The position numbers and the translations under genes were made by a program. A model generated the notes under the pieces. The model had not been told where the DNA came from, searched no databases, and saw only the letters and a list, made by a program, of their open reading frames with translations. From positions 50,001-112,000 of the forward strand of contig CAUYUJ010009413.1 in the NCBI GenBank assembly GCA_963575745.1: a DNA stretch of 62,000 nt, in the 5' to 3' direction. Shown one piece after another: positions 1 to 11,065 of the stretch (positions are counted from its first letter, which is position 1; every line of letters starts with the position of its first letter). The stretch comes from Prorocentrum cordatum. Its lineage: Eukaryota > Sar > Dinophyceae > Prorocentrales > Prorocentraceae.

Positions 1-180
1 CTTAAGGCTAGTTTTAGGTCGGGCCTGTCCCTACAGGAGGAATCTTCAACAGTAATACAAAATAGCCTAGGGCCTATTTCTGTCCATTTTTGACCACTTG
101 GGAGCATTTTTGGCGTATTCTGTTCATTGTTCGTCGAACATCCCCACTGCATGTGGGGGACACGCCCGACTGAAGGCTAG
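1..180. repeat. DR-F TIR element, near-complete copy
   Basis: Starts near GGTCGGGCCTGTCCC, followed by a short hairpin (CCTACAGGAGG), and ends with the inverted counterpart GGGGGACACGCCCGAC. The interior is AT-richer and has the ACTATTT/CATTTTTG style seen in the other DR-F copies (11.7-12.3, 15.4, 23-24 and 39.1 kb). No ORF. It is a non-autonomous TIR element by structure; no transposase is visible. Confidence 0.65.
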
Positions 181-1375
181 TTCGGCTCTTGGATTTTGAT
201 GCTGCGACCCTCCCAAGGCTTTCGGGATCCCTCCTCTGTCGCTTGCTGGGGCAGGGACCTGGTAGCTCAGGCTGTGGTCGCGTTTTCCGAGCTCCCAGAG
301 GATTCCGACTGAGCCCCCATGGAGGCCGCTGGCGGCCCCCGGGAGGGCGCCCCGGAGGGCTCCTCGAGGCCCCAGCGCTCCAAGCCCTGGTCCTCGAACG
401 CCGCTCCCAGAGCCTGGATCCAGGAATCCTGGCCCCCGAGCCCCGACGCCTCGAACCCCGCCGCCTCTCAGCGGCCGTTGGGTCGAGCGTTGCCTTCGGG
501 ACTCGACATAGCCAGCACCCTCAGCACCCGGGAACGCTCTGGTAGGGCCGCGGCGGCCGGCACATTCTTCAGATTTTGCGGACGTCCGAGATCCCCAATT
601 CATCCCGAGCCGACCTTGTCCCGCTCCTGGATTCATCTTAGCGGCGGCGGAAGCTTCCTGGGAGAATGGGAGTTGCATAGGCATGCATTTTTGGCGGTCC
701 ACGCGGGCCCTTGTTTCTGCTAACTCAATGTTTTGTTTGATCAATCCTTTTGTTCAATCGAGGGTTGTGATTCTTCGGAGGTTTCAGGGGTCCTGTGGGG
801 CTGGTCATCGGCCTTCTTCTCATTCCGAGCCTCCTGCGGAGGCAGAATCGAAAGTGAGTTATGCAAGCGTATGCTCTAGTAAGCACTTGTAGTTGCGTAG
901 ATCTGCTCAGCCAGCCGCCGAGGTCGTCTTACTTAGCGGGCTTAGCGCTAAGTCAGACAAGTCGCCTTGTGGGACATCACCAAGTCGGTTGTATGATTTA
1001 GCTCAGTCCGACACGTCCACCCCCCAGCCCCCGCGAATACAGCCTGCCCCCGCGAATCCAGTCATGAGTCTCTCGGGCGCGAACACTTTGTTCTTAGGTG
1101 TGTGTGTGTGGTTGTGGGGGGTGGGGGGTGGGGGGGCGATGCCGAACTTCACTATCACCGCGGCAAGTACCAAGCGCAATTATTAGCACAAGTACTATCA
1201 TTTTTATCCGTACATCCTTACTTCCGTCAAACGTGCACTTTCGCATGCTACTTGCAGGAATAAGCTTCTATGGGGGTGAATATCGGGGGTTTCTGTTTAC
1301 GTCTTTGCTTGGTATCCTCGAGCAAGTCACCGCGCACGCATTTGTGTTATGCAATTGTATGTGTACGCGCAGAAG
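181..1375. other. no gene recognised
   Basis: GC-rich sequence with short overlapping ORFs on both strands, none with recognisable motifs or consistent codon use. It contains a short (GT)n run at about 1099-1111. I see no RNA gene, exon or known element. Confidence 0.5.
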
Positions 1376-1379
1376 CATC

Positions 1380-1480
1380 GATAGAGAGAGGCAGAGTGTG
1401 AGAGAAAGAGAGGGAGAGAGAGAGAGAGAGAGAGAGGGAGAGCGAGAAAGAGCGAGAGAGAGAGAGAGCGCGAGAAAGGG
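1380..1480 (+). repeat. (GA)n microsatellite
   Basis: Purine-only GAGA tract with sparse interruptions. ORFs reading RERERE/LSLSLS across it are artefacts. Confidence 0.95.
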
Positions 1481-1489
1481 AATATTGAA

Positions 1490-2335
1490 CAACCGAGAGG
1501 ATGAGGAGGAGGAGGAGGCCGTAACGTGTAGCAGTTTGTGTCCCAAGGCTTGGGGGAGCCGAGACATGTGACACACTCTTCCGCGTCGTGTCGCAGGTTC
1601 TCTTTTCGTCTTCGTCGTCTTCTTCTCTTTCTTCCGTCCTTTTTCGGGCTCCTCTGGGGCAGTTTTGCGTGTGCGTTGGGCCACGTTGTCGCGATCTTGG
1701 GGCCTTTTGGGCCGCCTTGAGGCTCTCCTGGGCCGCCTCGGGGCCTTCCTGGCCGTCTGGGCGGTCTCTTTCGGCCGTCGGGGCGCCCTCCAGGGCCGTC
1801 TTGGTCCCCTCCAGAGGCTCGCTCTGGCCAGCTTGGGGCTCCCTTTGGCCCTGCTGGCCCATCCTGGCCTGTCGCAGCGCCGTCTGGGAGGATCCTTGGG
1901 CCACTTTTGGGTTGTATTCCACCTTGGACCTGGACCTTGGGATTTCTATGTGCCCCCTGGTGCTGCAGGGAAACCGAACAGGTCGAGACGCCCAATGTTA
2001 CAGTCCTGCTTTCTGCTTCCTTACTGTGCCAATTGTTGCTGAACGCGCGAGGGGGGGAGCCCAAAAGCGTCCGAATCGCATTGTCTGAATTCTCGGGGGG
2101 TCGTGGGACACTAAAAGTCCATGATACTCGCGTCCCCGAAACTAGAATCCCTAGTAAATTACATGTATTCGAGATTGGCAGAACACGCAATGTACAATGA
2201 TTTGGCTCCTTTGAGCCCTCCCGGAGGTACTTCTGGTGGCCCTCGTGGGCCGTTCTGGGGGCCTCGTGGGCCGTCGTCTTGGGGCCATCTTTGGCCGTGT
2301 CGGGCCCGTCTCGGGTCGTTTTGGAGGCATCTTGG
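1490..2335. other. degenerate GC-rich low-complexity block
   Basis: Loosely repetitive GGGCCTTCTTGGGG/GGCCGTCTGGGC phrases, like those at 8.5-9.4, 25.5-26.1, 38.7-38.9 and 55.5-55.7 kb. No exon signal is seen. Confidence 0.5.
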
Positions 2336-2336
2336 G

Positions 2337-2502
2337 GTATACAGGGGGCCACATGCGAACCCTACCCCTACCCCCCACGACTTCTGAGGGGGAGGGTGGG
2401 GTTCACTTCGCTCGAGAGCTCCCGAGTGTAGTGAACCCCACCCTCCCCCGCAGAAGTCGTGGGGGGTAGGGGTAGGGTTCGCATGTGCCCCCCTAGGTAT
2501 AC
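2337..2502. repeat. long foldback palindrome
   Basis: The left arm starting GTATACAGGGGGCCACATG is matched in inverted orientation by an arm ending in GTATAC at 2502. Arms are about 70-75 bp with few mismatches and a short central loop around 2405-2430. It could form a hairpin or be a foldback element. No TSD was recognised. Confidence 0.85.
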
Positions 2503-2826
2503 TGGTGGCCGTTGTTTCTTGCCTGGGCCGACTTGGAAGCTCGGGGGCGTTGACCCAGAGCTGTTTGCCCGGGGTCGCTGCCTTTGGGGGCGCAGGTCGT
2601 GGCTTAACGAGCGCGGATCCAGTTGCGTTTTATTCACTCAGGGTCGTGGCCGCCTCCAGAGGGGGCGGGGGGGGCGGGGAGCGATACACGTGGAAGTCCG
2701 TGGGCCGAGGGGGTGGAGGCCATGAGAAGATTTCAGAAATTCTACCCGACATCACGTGACATTCTGCCACGCCTCAAGGTGCCAGGGGGGGGAACGGTGG
2801 CGGTTACCACACCAGAAGGGAAGGAG

Positions 2827-3233
2827 GGGAGAGCGAGAAAGAGAGAGAGAGAGAGAAAAAAAAAAGAGACAGCTGTACATATGGATATAGTGATATATAC
2901 ATACCGTGAAAAGAAATTCGAGAGAAACACTTCTCTATCTACATACGTAGAGAGAGAGAGAGAGAGAGAGTGGGAGGGAGAGAGAGAGAGAGAGAGAATG
3001 AGAGGGAGGCGGATAACGATTTGTGGAGTACTGAGGCACTGGGCGCAGTAACGATATGTGGAGTATGTTGGTAACGGGCGCAGTACATGACGCGATAAGG
3101 CAGTAAGGCAGGCGGGAAGAACGAGAGAGAGAGAGAGAAAGACAGAAGGAGATATAAAGAGAGCGAGGGATAGAGCGGCGGGAACGAGACATATTTCTAT
3201 GTAGAGAGGTATGGAGGGAGGGGGGAGGTTGGA

Positions 3234-3268
<35 letters not shown>

Positions 3269-3359
3269 GCCAACGACACAGAGCGAGAGAGAGAGAGAGC
3301 GACAGATCGAGATCGAGATTTGGAGAGGGAGAGCGAGAGAGAGAGAGAGAGAGCGGGAC

Positions 3360-3392
<33 letters not shown>

Positions 3393-3496
3393 GAGAAAGA
3401 GAGAAACAGAGAGAGGGAGAGAGAGGGAACTAGACAGAGAGAGAGAGGGAGAGACCGACATTGAAAGAGACAGAGGGAGAGGGAGAGAGAGAGAGG

Positions 3497-3538
<42 letters not shown>

Positions 3539-3739
3539 AAAAAAAAAAAGCAGCGAGAGAGAGAGAGAGCGACAGGGGAGACAGAGGGATACCAAGAGAA
3601 GCATACATACTGATCTAAACTCAACTCACATACCTATCTAGATATATACCGGACGACATACATATACACATAGACAGGGGGAGAGAGACAGAGAGCGAGA
3701 GAGAGGGGAAGAGAGAGAGAGAGAGCGAGAGAGACAGCT
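2827..3739 (+). repeat. (GA)n-rich block
   Basis: Interrupted GAGA arrays at about 2827-3000, 3120-3150 and 3230-3739, with short A runs and small non-repetitive patches in between. The complementary strand reads as Ser/Leu-rich pseudo-proteins, which are not genes. Confidence 0.92.
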
Positions 3740-3825
3740 GGATCAGAGTGAGGGGGCCAAACGGTCATTCATTGTCCTTGGGTGCGTGGCTGAAGTGGGG
3801 ATCCGTGGTGAGGATTATGCTTGTT

Positions 3826-3903
3826 GCGTTGTTGTTATTGTTTTTGATGTTGTTGTTGCTTTTGTTGTTATTGTCAATGTTGTTGTTGTTGTTGTTGTTG
3901 TAG

Positions 3904-3940
<37 letters not shown>

Positions 3941-4028
3941 GGTTGTGGTTGTTGGTTGTTGGTTGTTGGTTGTTGGTTGTTGTTGGTGGTGGTGGTGGTG
4001 GTGGTGGTGTTGTTGTTGCTGTTGTTGT
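3826..4028 (+). repeat. (TTG)n/(TGG)n microsatellite
   Basis: TTG triplet array passing into TTGG and TGG triplets. It yields poly-Val or poly-Asn/Thr ORFs that are artefacts. Confidence 0.95.
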
Positions 4029-4032
4029 TTGT

Positions 4033-4368
4033 GACCCACCCGTGACCCACCCCGCGACCCAACCCGCGACCCACCCCGCGACCCAACCCGCGTCCCAACC
4101 CCGCGACCCACCCCGCGACCCAACCCGCGTCCCAACCTGCGACACACCCATGACCCATCCCGCGACCATCCCGCGACCCACCCGCGACCCACCCCGCGAC
4201 CCACCCCGCGACCCACCCGCGACCCACCCCGCGACCCACCCGCGATCCACCCGCGACCCACCCGCGACCTTTTTACGACCCAACCGCGACCCACCCCGCG
4301 ACCCAACCTGCGACACACGCGCGACGCATCCCGCGACCCACCCGCGACCCACCCGCGACCTACCCACA
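4033..4368 (+). repeat. GACCCACCCCGC minisatellite
   Basis: Tandem 9-12 bp units of the form GACCCACCCGC or GACCCAACCCGC. Unit length varies, so the frame drifts. It directly abuts the TTG/TGG array. Confidence 0.92.
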
Positions 4369-4369
4369 T

Positions 4370-4835
4370 TGGTTTAACGAAGCAAATCGGCGCCTGCGGC
4401 GGGCTCGTTGCATCATGTGTGAAACTTCGGCGCCTGCGGCTGGCTTCTCCAGAGTCTCGCAAACTGCCGACGTCCCCACCGCCCCCTCACTCTTATCCGC
4501 ATCTGCGGGGTGCGACGTAGAGATATTCAGTGGCCACCTTGCCCAGCAGGAGGTTAGAAAGAACAAGGGGGGAGGACGACCGCGCATCACTCGCTTCTCG
4601 GGTTCAGGATGCTTCCGCTGTTTGAGCCGACTGGGGTCCAAGGGTCTCGCTGGCATGCGTCACCAGTGCTGCAATACGCCCCCCCCCCTTCTCCGGGTGC
4701 CAGCACCAGCTTGCGGCTGGGACGTGAAGCTTCTTGCTGCCCGTGCACTGCTCTGGTCTCGACGACTGGGCTGCATTTCCAAACGAGCCTAACAAAGCCA
4801 GCGTGACTTGGGATCACAAACAGAAACAACGGACA
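4370..4835. other. no gene recognised
   Basis: Non-repetitive GC-rich sequence with a C run at about 4679-4687. A short local duplication (CGGCGCCTGCGGC) occurs at about 4388 and 4429. No supportable exon. Confidence 0.4.
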
Positions 4836-6165
4836 GCTCGCCCCTTGGCCCCCCGCCAGCCCGACGCAAAGGGGCGAGCATATATACGGGCGCAGCAACG
4901 CGCTGGATGCGTAGCCTTCGGTTGGGCAGGGCAGGACCCTCTCACTCAAAACTGCCAGCGAAATATCCTCATCGACATGAGTTAAAACTGCCAGCGCAAT
5001 ATCCTCACGCCCCTGGCTTGAACTGTCAGTAACATACCCTCAGCCCCCTGGCTTAAAATTGCTAGCGAAGAATCCTCACCGCTCTCGCTTAGAACTGCCA
5101 GCGACATACTGCCACGCCCCGGGCCTAAACCTGTCGGCAAAGTATCCCCACAGCCCTCGCTTAAAACTGCCAGCGAATTATCCTCACACCCTTCGCTCAA
5201 GGCTGACAGCGACAAATCCGCACCGCCCTCGCTCAAAGCTGCCAGCGAAATATCCTCTCACCCTTCACTTAAAACTGGCAGCAAACTCTCCTCACCGTCC
5301 TGACTTTAATCTGCCAGCGCAATCCTCACACACCTCGCTCAGATCTCCCAGCGAAGTCCCCATGGCGCCCTCACTTAAACCGCCACCTACATCTCCTCAC
5401 AACCTTGGCTAACAACTTCCAGCGAAATATTCCTCATCCCCCTGGCCTAAAACTGCTAACGAAATATCCTCACCGCCCTGGCTTCACACTGCCAGTGAAG
5501 TATCCCCACGCCCCCTGGCTAAAAATTGCCAGAAACATAGCCTCGCGCCCCTGGGCTAAAACTGCAAGCGAATCTCCTAACCCCCTGACTTCACCCTCGC
5601 TTCAAACTGCCAGCGAAATATCCTCACACCTCTCGCTTAAAACTGCCAGCGAAGTATCCTTACCATCCTGGCTTCAAACTTCCAGCGAGAAGTATCCTCA
5701 CTGGCCCGACGTAAAACTGCCGGCGAAGTATCTCAACACCCCTTGCTGAAACCTGCTAGCGAGAGATCCTCCATCCCCTGACTTAAACTGCCAGGGAACT
5801 GTCCTCTCCGCCCTCGCTCAAAACTGCCACCGAAATATCCTCACGCCCCTGGCCTAACTGCCAGCGAACTATGCTCACCGCCCTGACTTAAAACTGCCAG
5901 CGAAGTATCCTCGCACCCCTGCCAGCGAAGTATCCTAAACCCCCTGGCTTGAAATTGCCAGCGAAGAATCCTCACCACCCTCGCTTAAAACTGCCAGCGA
6001 AATATCCCCACGCCCCTGGCCAAAAAACTGTCAGCGAAGTATCCCCACAGCCCTGGCTTACGACTGCCAGCTAATTATCCCCCCCACACCCCTCGCTTAA
6101 AACTGCCAGCGGCAAATCCTCACCACCCTAGCGTAAAGCTGCCAGCGAAATATCCCCAGCGCGGG
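4836..6165 (-). repeat. ~35-bp satellite array with flank, inverted relative to 14.35-15.19 kb
   Basis: A ~95-bp flank (4836-4930; GCTCGCCCCTTGG, then CGCTGGATGCGTAGCC) leads into about 35 degenerate units of the form AACTGCCAGCGAAATATCCT, with spacers such as CACCGCCCTGGCTTA. The reverse complement of both flank and unit occurs at 14350-15190, so flank plus array together form a dispersed inverted duplication. Confidence 0.9.
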
Positions 6166-6182
6166 GCCCATTCCTCGAAACA

Positions 6183-6262
6183 TGGGCGCCTTCCAGCGCC
6201 AGGAAGGACAGCTACGTGAGCTGATCCTCTACTCTGCCCTTTGCTGTCCTACCCTCTCGCCC
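6183..6262 (+). repeat. DR-C fragment
   Basis: Matches the 3' half of the DR-C element (GGCGCC-rich centre, CAGCTACGTGAGCTGAT, C-rich end) but lacks the left TIR and the CTGCATGCAG core. Confidence 0.6.
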
Positions 6263-6271
6263 CCCTCGATC

Positions 6272-6450
6272 CCCGATGGCACTCGGAGGAGGAAAAGGTA
6301 CCCATACATCTACCCTTGCCTCGTTTCCCCCTTTTTGGGCCTTCTGGGCGGCCCTCGTCGCCGCCGCTGGATTCGTATCGAAGTTCTGGTCAGAACGCAC
6401 CCCAGGAGAGGTCCAGGGAGTAGCGGTACCGGTACCTTTGATCGGAAGTT
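6272..6450 (+). repeat. DR-P copy, left arm of a local inverted repeat
   Basis: Contains GCCCTCGTCGCC and GTCAGAACGCACCCCAGG. A reverse-oriented relative lies at 6710-6860, and another copy at 59320-59470. Confidence 0.6.
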
Positions 6451-6680
6451 GGAACATGTACATTACCAGTGGCGGGTTGCTTTTTCGATCCCACGATTTT
6501 TGGAGGGTCGTGGACGACGTCGGGGTGGTGTGGTGTATACTTGTCCCCCGTTTTCCAAGGGGAACAATGCAACATATATACACCAGGATCCCGTATACAC
6601 CAGGACCCGCGTTCTTGGGCGAATTTTCCGCGCAGGGTCGGGAAAAGCGTCGGTGTATATAGAGTTTGTTTCCCTGTTTT
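6450..6680 (+). repeat. DR-I copy
   Basis: Shares GACCAGTGGCGGG, a GTATACACCAGGATCC doublet and a GGGTCGGAAAAGCG-type end with 30396-30615. Overall similarity is high across about 220 bp. Non-coding. Confidence 0.75.
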
Positions 6681-6709
6681 AGATCCCCGATGGCCCCCCG
6701 CCTCCAGGT

Positions 6710-6860
6710 CAGAACGCACCCCAGGACCTCTCCTGGGGTGCGTTCTGACCAGGATTTCGATGCGACTCCAGCGGTGGCGACGAGGGCCGCCCTGGAGGCC
6801 CACAAAAGGGGAAAACGAGGCATGGGCAGCGGTGTCGGTTCCTTTTAGATCCCCGAGGGC
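6710..6860 (-). repeat. DR-P copy, inverted, with perfect palindrome at left end
   Basis: GGTCAGAACGCACCCCAGG is followed at once by its own reverse complement (6707-6752), then by an inverted relative of 6290-6400 (GTGGCGACGAGGGCC). Confidence 0.7.
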
Positions 6861-6895
6861 GCTGCTGGCCCCCCGCGCCCCGAGATCGGCACGAA

Positions 6896-7087
6896 CGAAA
6901 TGGGTACGGAAAGAATGGGTGCAATGCCCAACAGCAGTTCTTGTCCATTTGGAACAGGACTCGCTGTCCACCCCGCCGCGGCCTGTGTCCACTCGAGACA
7001 GAGGGCCGCCCGCCCAACAGCGGCCGCTGTCGGTTTAGGACACCGTTTGTTGTTGGGCGTTGTACCCATTCTTTCCGTACCCATTTC
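6896..7087. repeat. DR-D TIR element, complete
   Basis: Long TIRs: GAAATGGGTACGGAAAGAAT at the left, and its inverse ending GTACCCATTTC at the right, extending about 40 bp inward through the CCCAACA region. Length about 190 bp. Relatives lie at 31668-31862 and 43404-43580; a diverged one lies at 34636-34775. Confidence 0.85.
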
Positions 7088-7090
7088 CTC

Positions 7091-7214
7091 GGCATCGCTC
7101 GGACGTGTGCGTTTTTTCCGCGGCGAGGACCATCGAGGAGCATCCTTGATCATTTGGCGAAAAAACCACGCACGAAATCGAAAAGCACACGGAATGGACG
7201 TCCGAGCGATGGCG
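7091..7214. repeat. DR-A TIR element
   Basis: Left TIR GGCATCGCTCGGACGT, right inverse ACGTCCGAGCGATGGC, with conserved interior CGAGGACCATCGAGGAGCAT. About 124 bp. One of at least nine copies in the window. The right end usually reads GATGGCCAG or a close variant, a potential 3' splice site. Confidence 0.85.
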
Positions 7215-7441
7215 AGATCTCGGGCGTCCAAATTCTGGCCCCCCGCGCCCCGAGACCGCCTCGCCTCTGGCCGCCGCGCGCGCCCGCGAAGAGCGCCCCC
7301 CCGGGGAGGCCGCGGGCGCCCGCCCCGCCGTGGCGGCGGAGGCCGCCCGGCGAGGGCCGCCCAGCGGCGGCGCCCCAGGCGGGCAGAGGGGGTCGCCCAG
7401 GGTTCAGTCAGGGGCGGCCAAACCGACCCCTAGCAAACCAT

Positions 7442-7960
7442 GCCCTTGCGTAACGAGTTTTGTGTTTTCGAGGTCAATGCGGTCCGCGCGTGCGTTGGCT
7501 GCAGACTCGAGCAAAATGAATTGCCCACGCGCGAAGCGCTCTCGGGGCACGACCGGCGCCGCCCCAAAGGAATTCGCAAACAGAAGTCATGAAGTGCAGC
7601 AAGTGTGCCGCGCAGCTTCCTCGATCGAGTCGGAATGCGTGCTTGTTTGGCGGAATTGGCGAAGGAGCAATGGGAGCATCGCTGCCATTCTTGCGCGGGC
7701 GTCTACAATGTTTTCAGATGCGGCACCATCGCATCTGCATCTTGGGGCGCGAGCGGCTTCGCAACTAGAGGAAACATATGATTGCCCGTTGACACTTTTC
7801 GGTGCTACTGTTGACTCGATCATCTTAACCACTCGCGTGCGTCTTGTGTTTGTCTCAGAATCAATGCTCGACAGTGGCCCCTCGCGGAAATTGCAGGGAT
7901 TTGACAACAACTCGCCGTCGATTTCTGCTGACGCCCAGGGCCCCGCTTTCCTAGGTTACC
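7442..7960 (+). pseudogene. possible degraded coding relic with two CxxC motifs
   Basis: Base composition here is less GC-extreme than in neighbouring repeats. One frame from ATG at 7440 carries a CxxC (CVGC) and stops after about 50 codons. The sequence just after contains KCSKCA in the following stretch before a further stop. A broken zinc-ribbon-like domain is possible, but I do not recognise a family. Its place inside the 4.3-kb TIR-bounded segment would fit a transposon cargo relic. Low certainty. Confidence 0.2.
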
Positions 7961-7999
7961 GAGAATGTTAGGATATGCGGGGGTTGCCAGACGATTGAT

Positions 8000-9420
8000 G
8001 CTGGCGGTCGGACTCCGGAGCTCGCGGTTTCCCATGAGCGAGCTGGGCGAGGCCCCCCCCCCCCCCCGAAGCCGCAACGAGGCTCCGAAAAAAGGTCTTC
8101 TGAGGCCCCCAAAAGAGCTCCGAGAGGGCTCCAAGCCGACCCCCAGTGGGCCCCAGGTCAAGGTGCACGGTGCATCATGCAACCGCAATGGCATGGCGGG
8201 GGACGTTGTTGTTGAGCACGACGCCGCGCCGTGGGGCAAACGGCAATGCATGCCACATCGAGGAAAACCTTACCCTCTTGCTTCAAGGGAACACGCGGAA
8301 ACAATACGACGTAAAAGTGTGCATGCAAATGTCGCTTGCAGAAGCCTCCTTGGGACTCTCTCGGGGTTCTCTCGGGGCATCCTCGGGGCGTCAGGACAGC
8401 CCCAGCGCGGCTCAAGACGGCTCCAAGAGGGCGCCGGCGTGGCCCACGCAACGGCCCAAACTCACGTTGCACCATGCATCCTGATGCGGGCCCTCCAAAC
8501 ATACATGTATTTGGACCCCTTCTGATGGGTGCCCTCTGGGGCGTTCTTCGAGGCCCTCAATGGGTTCGAGGGGGCTGCGGGTGGGCCTCGGGGAGACCCC
8601 CAGGGGGGCTCCAGGAGGACCCCGGATGGATCCCCAGATGGCCCAGAGCCAAAAAGCATTTTGAATGTTGGATTCGGGCCCTCTTGGGGGGTAACTAGAT
8701 TTTATTAAAGCCGTATTAGCGAGTTCTCGGCGACACGGGCCCCCTCCGGCTTCGGGCGGGTTTCAGGAAGTCCCGGAGAACGCCCCCACGGGGCATCAAG
8801 TGGACCCCGAGACATTCCTGAATCAGGATGCAGCGCGCGTCCTAACATTGGATTTTCTTGGGGTCCAGGCGGGCCTCTCCCGAGGTCCTCTTGTGGGCCT
8901 CGCGGGGCCCACTTGGGGCTCCCTTGAGCCCTCAGGCAGGCTTCCAGAAATTGTTGGCGCTCCGCGTATCCCCACCAGCCCGTCCCAAAAATCACCAGGC
9001 GACTTGCCCTGATCATCAGGAGGAGCGATGAGGGTGAAGGGATGAGCCAGGAGGGAGGGGTGATATACAATAGCAGTTGAATACGAGAGTGGTCATGGAC
9101 AGCAGTGTTCATATACGCAAGTGGTCGTGCACAAGAGGCCCTCTTGGGTATCTCTTGGGCCCCCTTGGGGCCCTCGTGGGGCTCGCTGAGGGCCGTCTTG
9201 AGGCCCTCTATGGGGCCCTCTTGGAGCATTCCCCGGGCCCTCCAGGGCCTTCCAGTGCGATCCGGAGGGCTTCAAGCGGGCTCAAGACGGCTCCAAGAGA
9301 GCTTCAAAGTTTGTCAATATATTTGAAATTTCGAGGCCCTCCTGAGGCTCTCTTGGAGCCCTCTTGAGGCCCTCCGAGATGCATTGGAAGGCCTGGAGAG
9401 CCCCGAGAGGGCCCCCCCGA
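8000..9420. other. degenerate GGGGCCCTC low-complexity stretch
   Basis: Repeated CTCTTGGGGCCC and GGAGGGCC phrases on both strands, with no TIR and no exon-like segment. ORFs in it are Gly/Pro/Ala/Arg-rich artefacts. Confidence 0.5.
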
Positions 9421-9439
9421 GGGCCCCCGACCAGGAAAC

Positions 9440-9640
9440 CTCCGGGGGGGGGGTCGTCACGGTAGCCTCCGGTTTGGGCGCCCCCTCGTCACGGAAGCCT
9501 CCGGTTTAGGTTGCGCTCGGGGCCCCCCCGAGCTCGTCACGGAAGCCTCCGGTTTAGGCACAAGTCGGGAAACAAGACAGACGGGCGGGGGTCCCGGGGG
9601 GGGTCGTCACGGAAGCCTCCGGTTTGGGGCGCGCCCAAAT
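9440..9640 (+). repeat. four spaced CGTCACGGAAGCCTCCGG copies
   Basis: The motif CGTCACGGAAGCCTCCGGTT recurs four times (the first with a TAG variant) with unequal spacers of about 30-70 bp. The spacers share GC-rich sequence, so this is an irregular minisatellite rather than a CRISPR. Confidence 0.75.
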
Positions 9641-9844
9641 GATACCCTACCGTGACGAGTTCCGGGTCCACACTTTCGAAATTTTCATTCGGGGATCCGC
9701 CCCGGGCGAGCCCCAAAAGACAGTCGCGCGGCCCCCGCAAGCCGCGCGAGTGCAGTTTGGGCCTCGCTGGGGGGCGGAGGGCAAGGTTTTGTCGCAGGTG
9801 CCGCGGGAGTCCAGGCCGGCTGGTTTTTCCCGATCTTCTCCCCG

Positions 9845-10330
9845 TTACTCCGCCGCCATCCTCTCCTCCTTCCTTGCTCCTTCGTGTCTCTCCCTCCCTC
9901 GCCGTCCCCACGCCACTCTTCCCTTGCTCTTCACTTTGGCCTCTCGCCATCTCCCTTTTTCCATTCTGTCCACTTCTCCGCTGTCCTCACAACATCCCCA
10001 CCTTCTCTGTCTCTCCTCCTTGCCCTCTTTTCCTCCCCCCGCTTTCCTCGCTTTTCCTCGCCCCCTCCCTCCCTAGTGCCCCTTCCCTCCCATCCCTCCC
10101 CCCGCGCATTAGCTTCCCTCGCCCGCGTCGCCCTTGCCCTCGTTTCTTCCTCTCCTTCCCTGCCTCCGACATTCCTTCCCTCCCCCGCTCCCCCCGTATC
10201 TCTCCTGCCTCCTCTGGTTCCTCTCCCGCGCCCCCCTCCCTGTGTGCGTCTTTCGCCCTGTCTCCCTTCCCCCCCTTCTCTCCCCTCCCCCCTCCCCCCT
10301 CCCTCCCCCCTCCCCCCTTTCGTTCCCTCG
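9845..10330 (+). repeat. pyrimidine-rich (CT/CCT) tract
   Basis: Long C/T tract on the + strand. A short GC3-rich segment follows (10326-10385, reading GDALHNALRREGELG in one frame), a possible but unproven exon after a polypyrimidine tract. Confidence 0.75.
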
Positions 10331-10529
10331 CCTGGCGACGCGCTGCACAATGCGCTCCGCCGCGAGGGCGAGCTGGGCCAGGGGTCGAGGAGGAGGGGGG
10401 CGGAGGAGGGGGAAGTTGAGAGAGGGTGGGGAGGGGGGGGGCGAACGGGGGCGGCAGGGGAGGGAAGGATATATATATATATATATAAATATGTGAACGG
10501 GATATCAGGCGGAGGTGGACGGATGGGGG

Positions 10530-11065
10530 TTACACGTGCGGTTTGTGCGGCATGTGCTGGCATGTTGCACCCAGGCATACGATTGGTTCCCAGTATTTGC
10601 AACGCATTGCCTCAATATGTGCAACGTACTGTGTTGCGTCTGTGGGGATGCGTGGCCAATGCCTTGAAACGTCCGCAGTCTTTCATGGGGCGCGTGAGCC
10701 TGGTCGCGCAGCACGTGCGTGCTCATGCGCCTGGCTCGGCACCGGAGCCATACTTGCCAACGCAGACATGGGCGCTCTGTGATGGAGCCAAGTGTGGATC
10801 CTATGATATGTCGGTTTGTGCACTTTCGAGGCTACTGATATGTAGCGGGCACGCGTTGTCAAAACCCCTCCACAGGAGGACCGTCTCTTTGGGCCATCAT
10901 TGGCTCGATTCGCCATCCCTGCAGGCGTATGCGTACGTCAGGGTGGGTGACGTTTCACTTGCTCGTCCATATACAAAAGGCGTGGTGTTTCTTGGTCAAA
11001 TTCTCGAAGTCGCGAAACGATTTATGTGTAATTCTGGTGTCGTGAGTGTGCCTATCACTTTTTGA
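10530..11065 (+). CDS. unrecognised open frame of ~178 codons
   Basis: Open frame from about 10530 to the TGA at 11063-11065 in lower-GC sequence inside the 4.3-kb segment. Upstream the frame runs into the pyrimidine tract, so the start is unknown. Codon third positions are mixed, unlike the high-GC3 exons of the 7TM gene. No motif recognised. It may be a relic or chance. Confidence 0.15.

Noticed and set aside
9440-9640. Possible CRISPR with repeat CGTCACGGAAGCCTCCGG
   Set aside because: Only four repeats, with unequal spacers that share sequence; host context is eukaryotic.
9884-11065. 393-codon open frame
   Set aside because: The first 150 codons are a pyrimidine tract. Only the last ~178 codons are non-repetitive, and they show no GC3 bias or motif, so I list only that part at low confidence.
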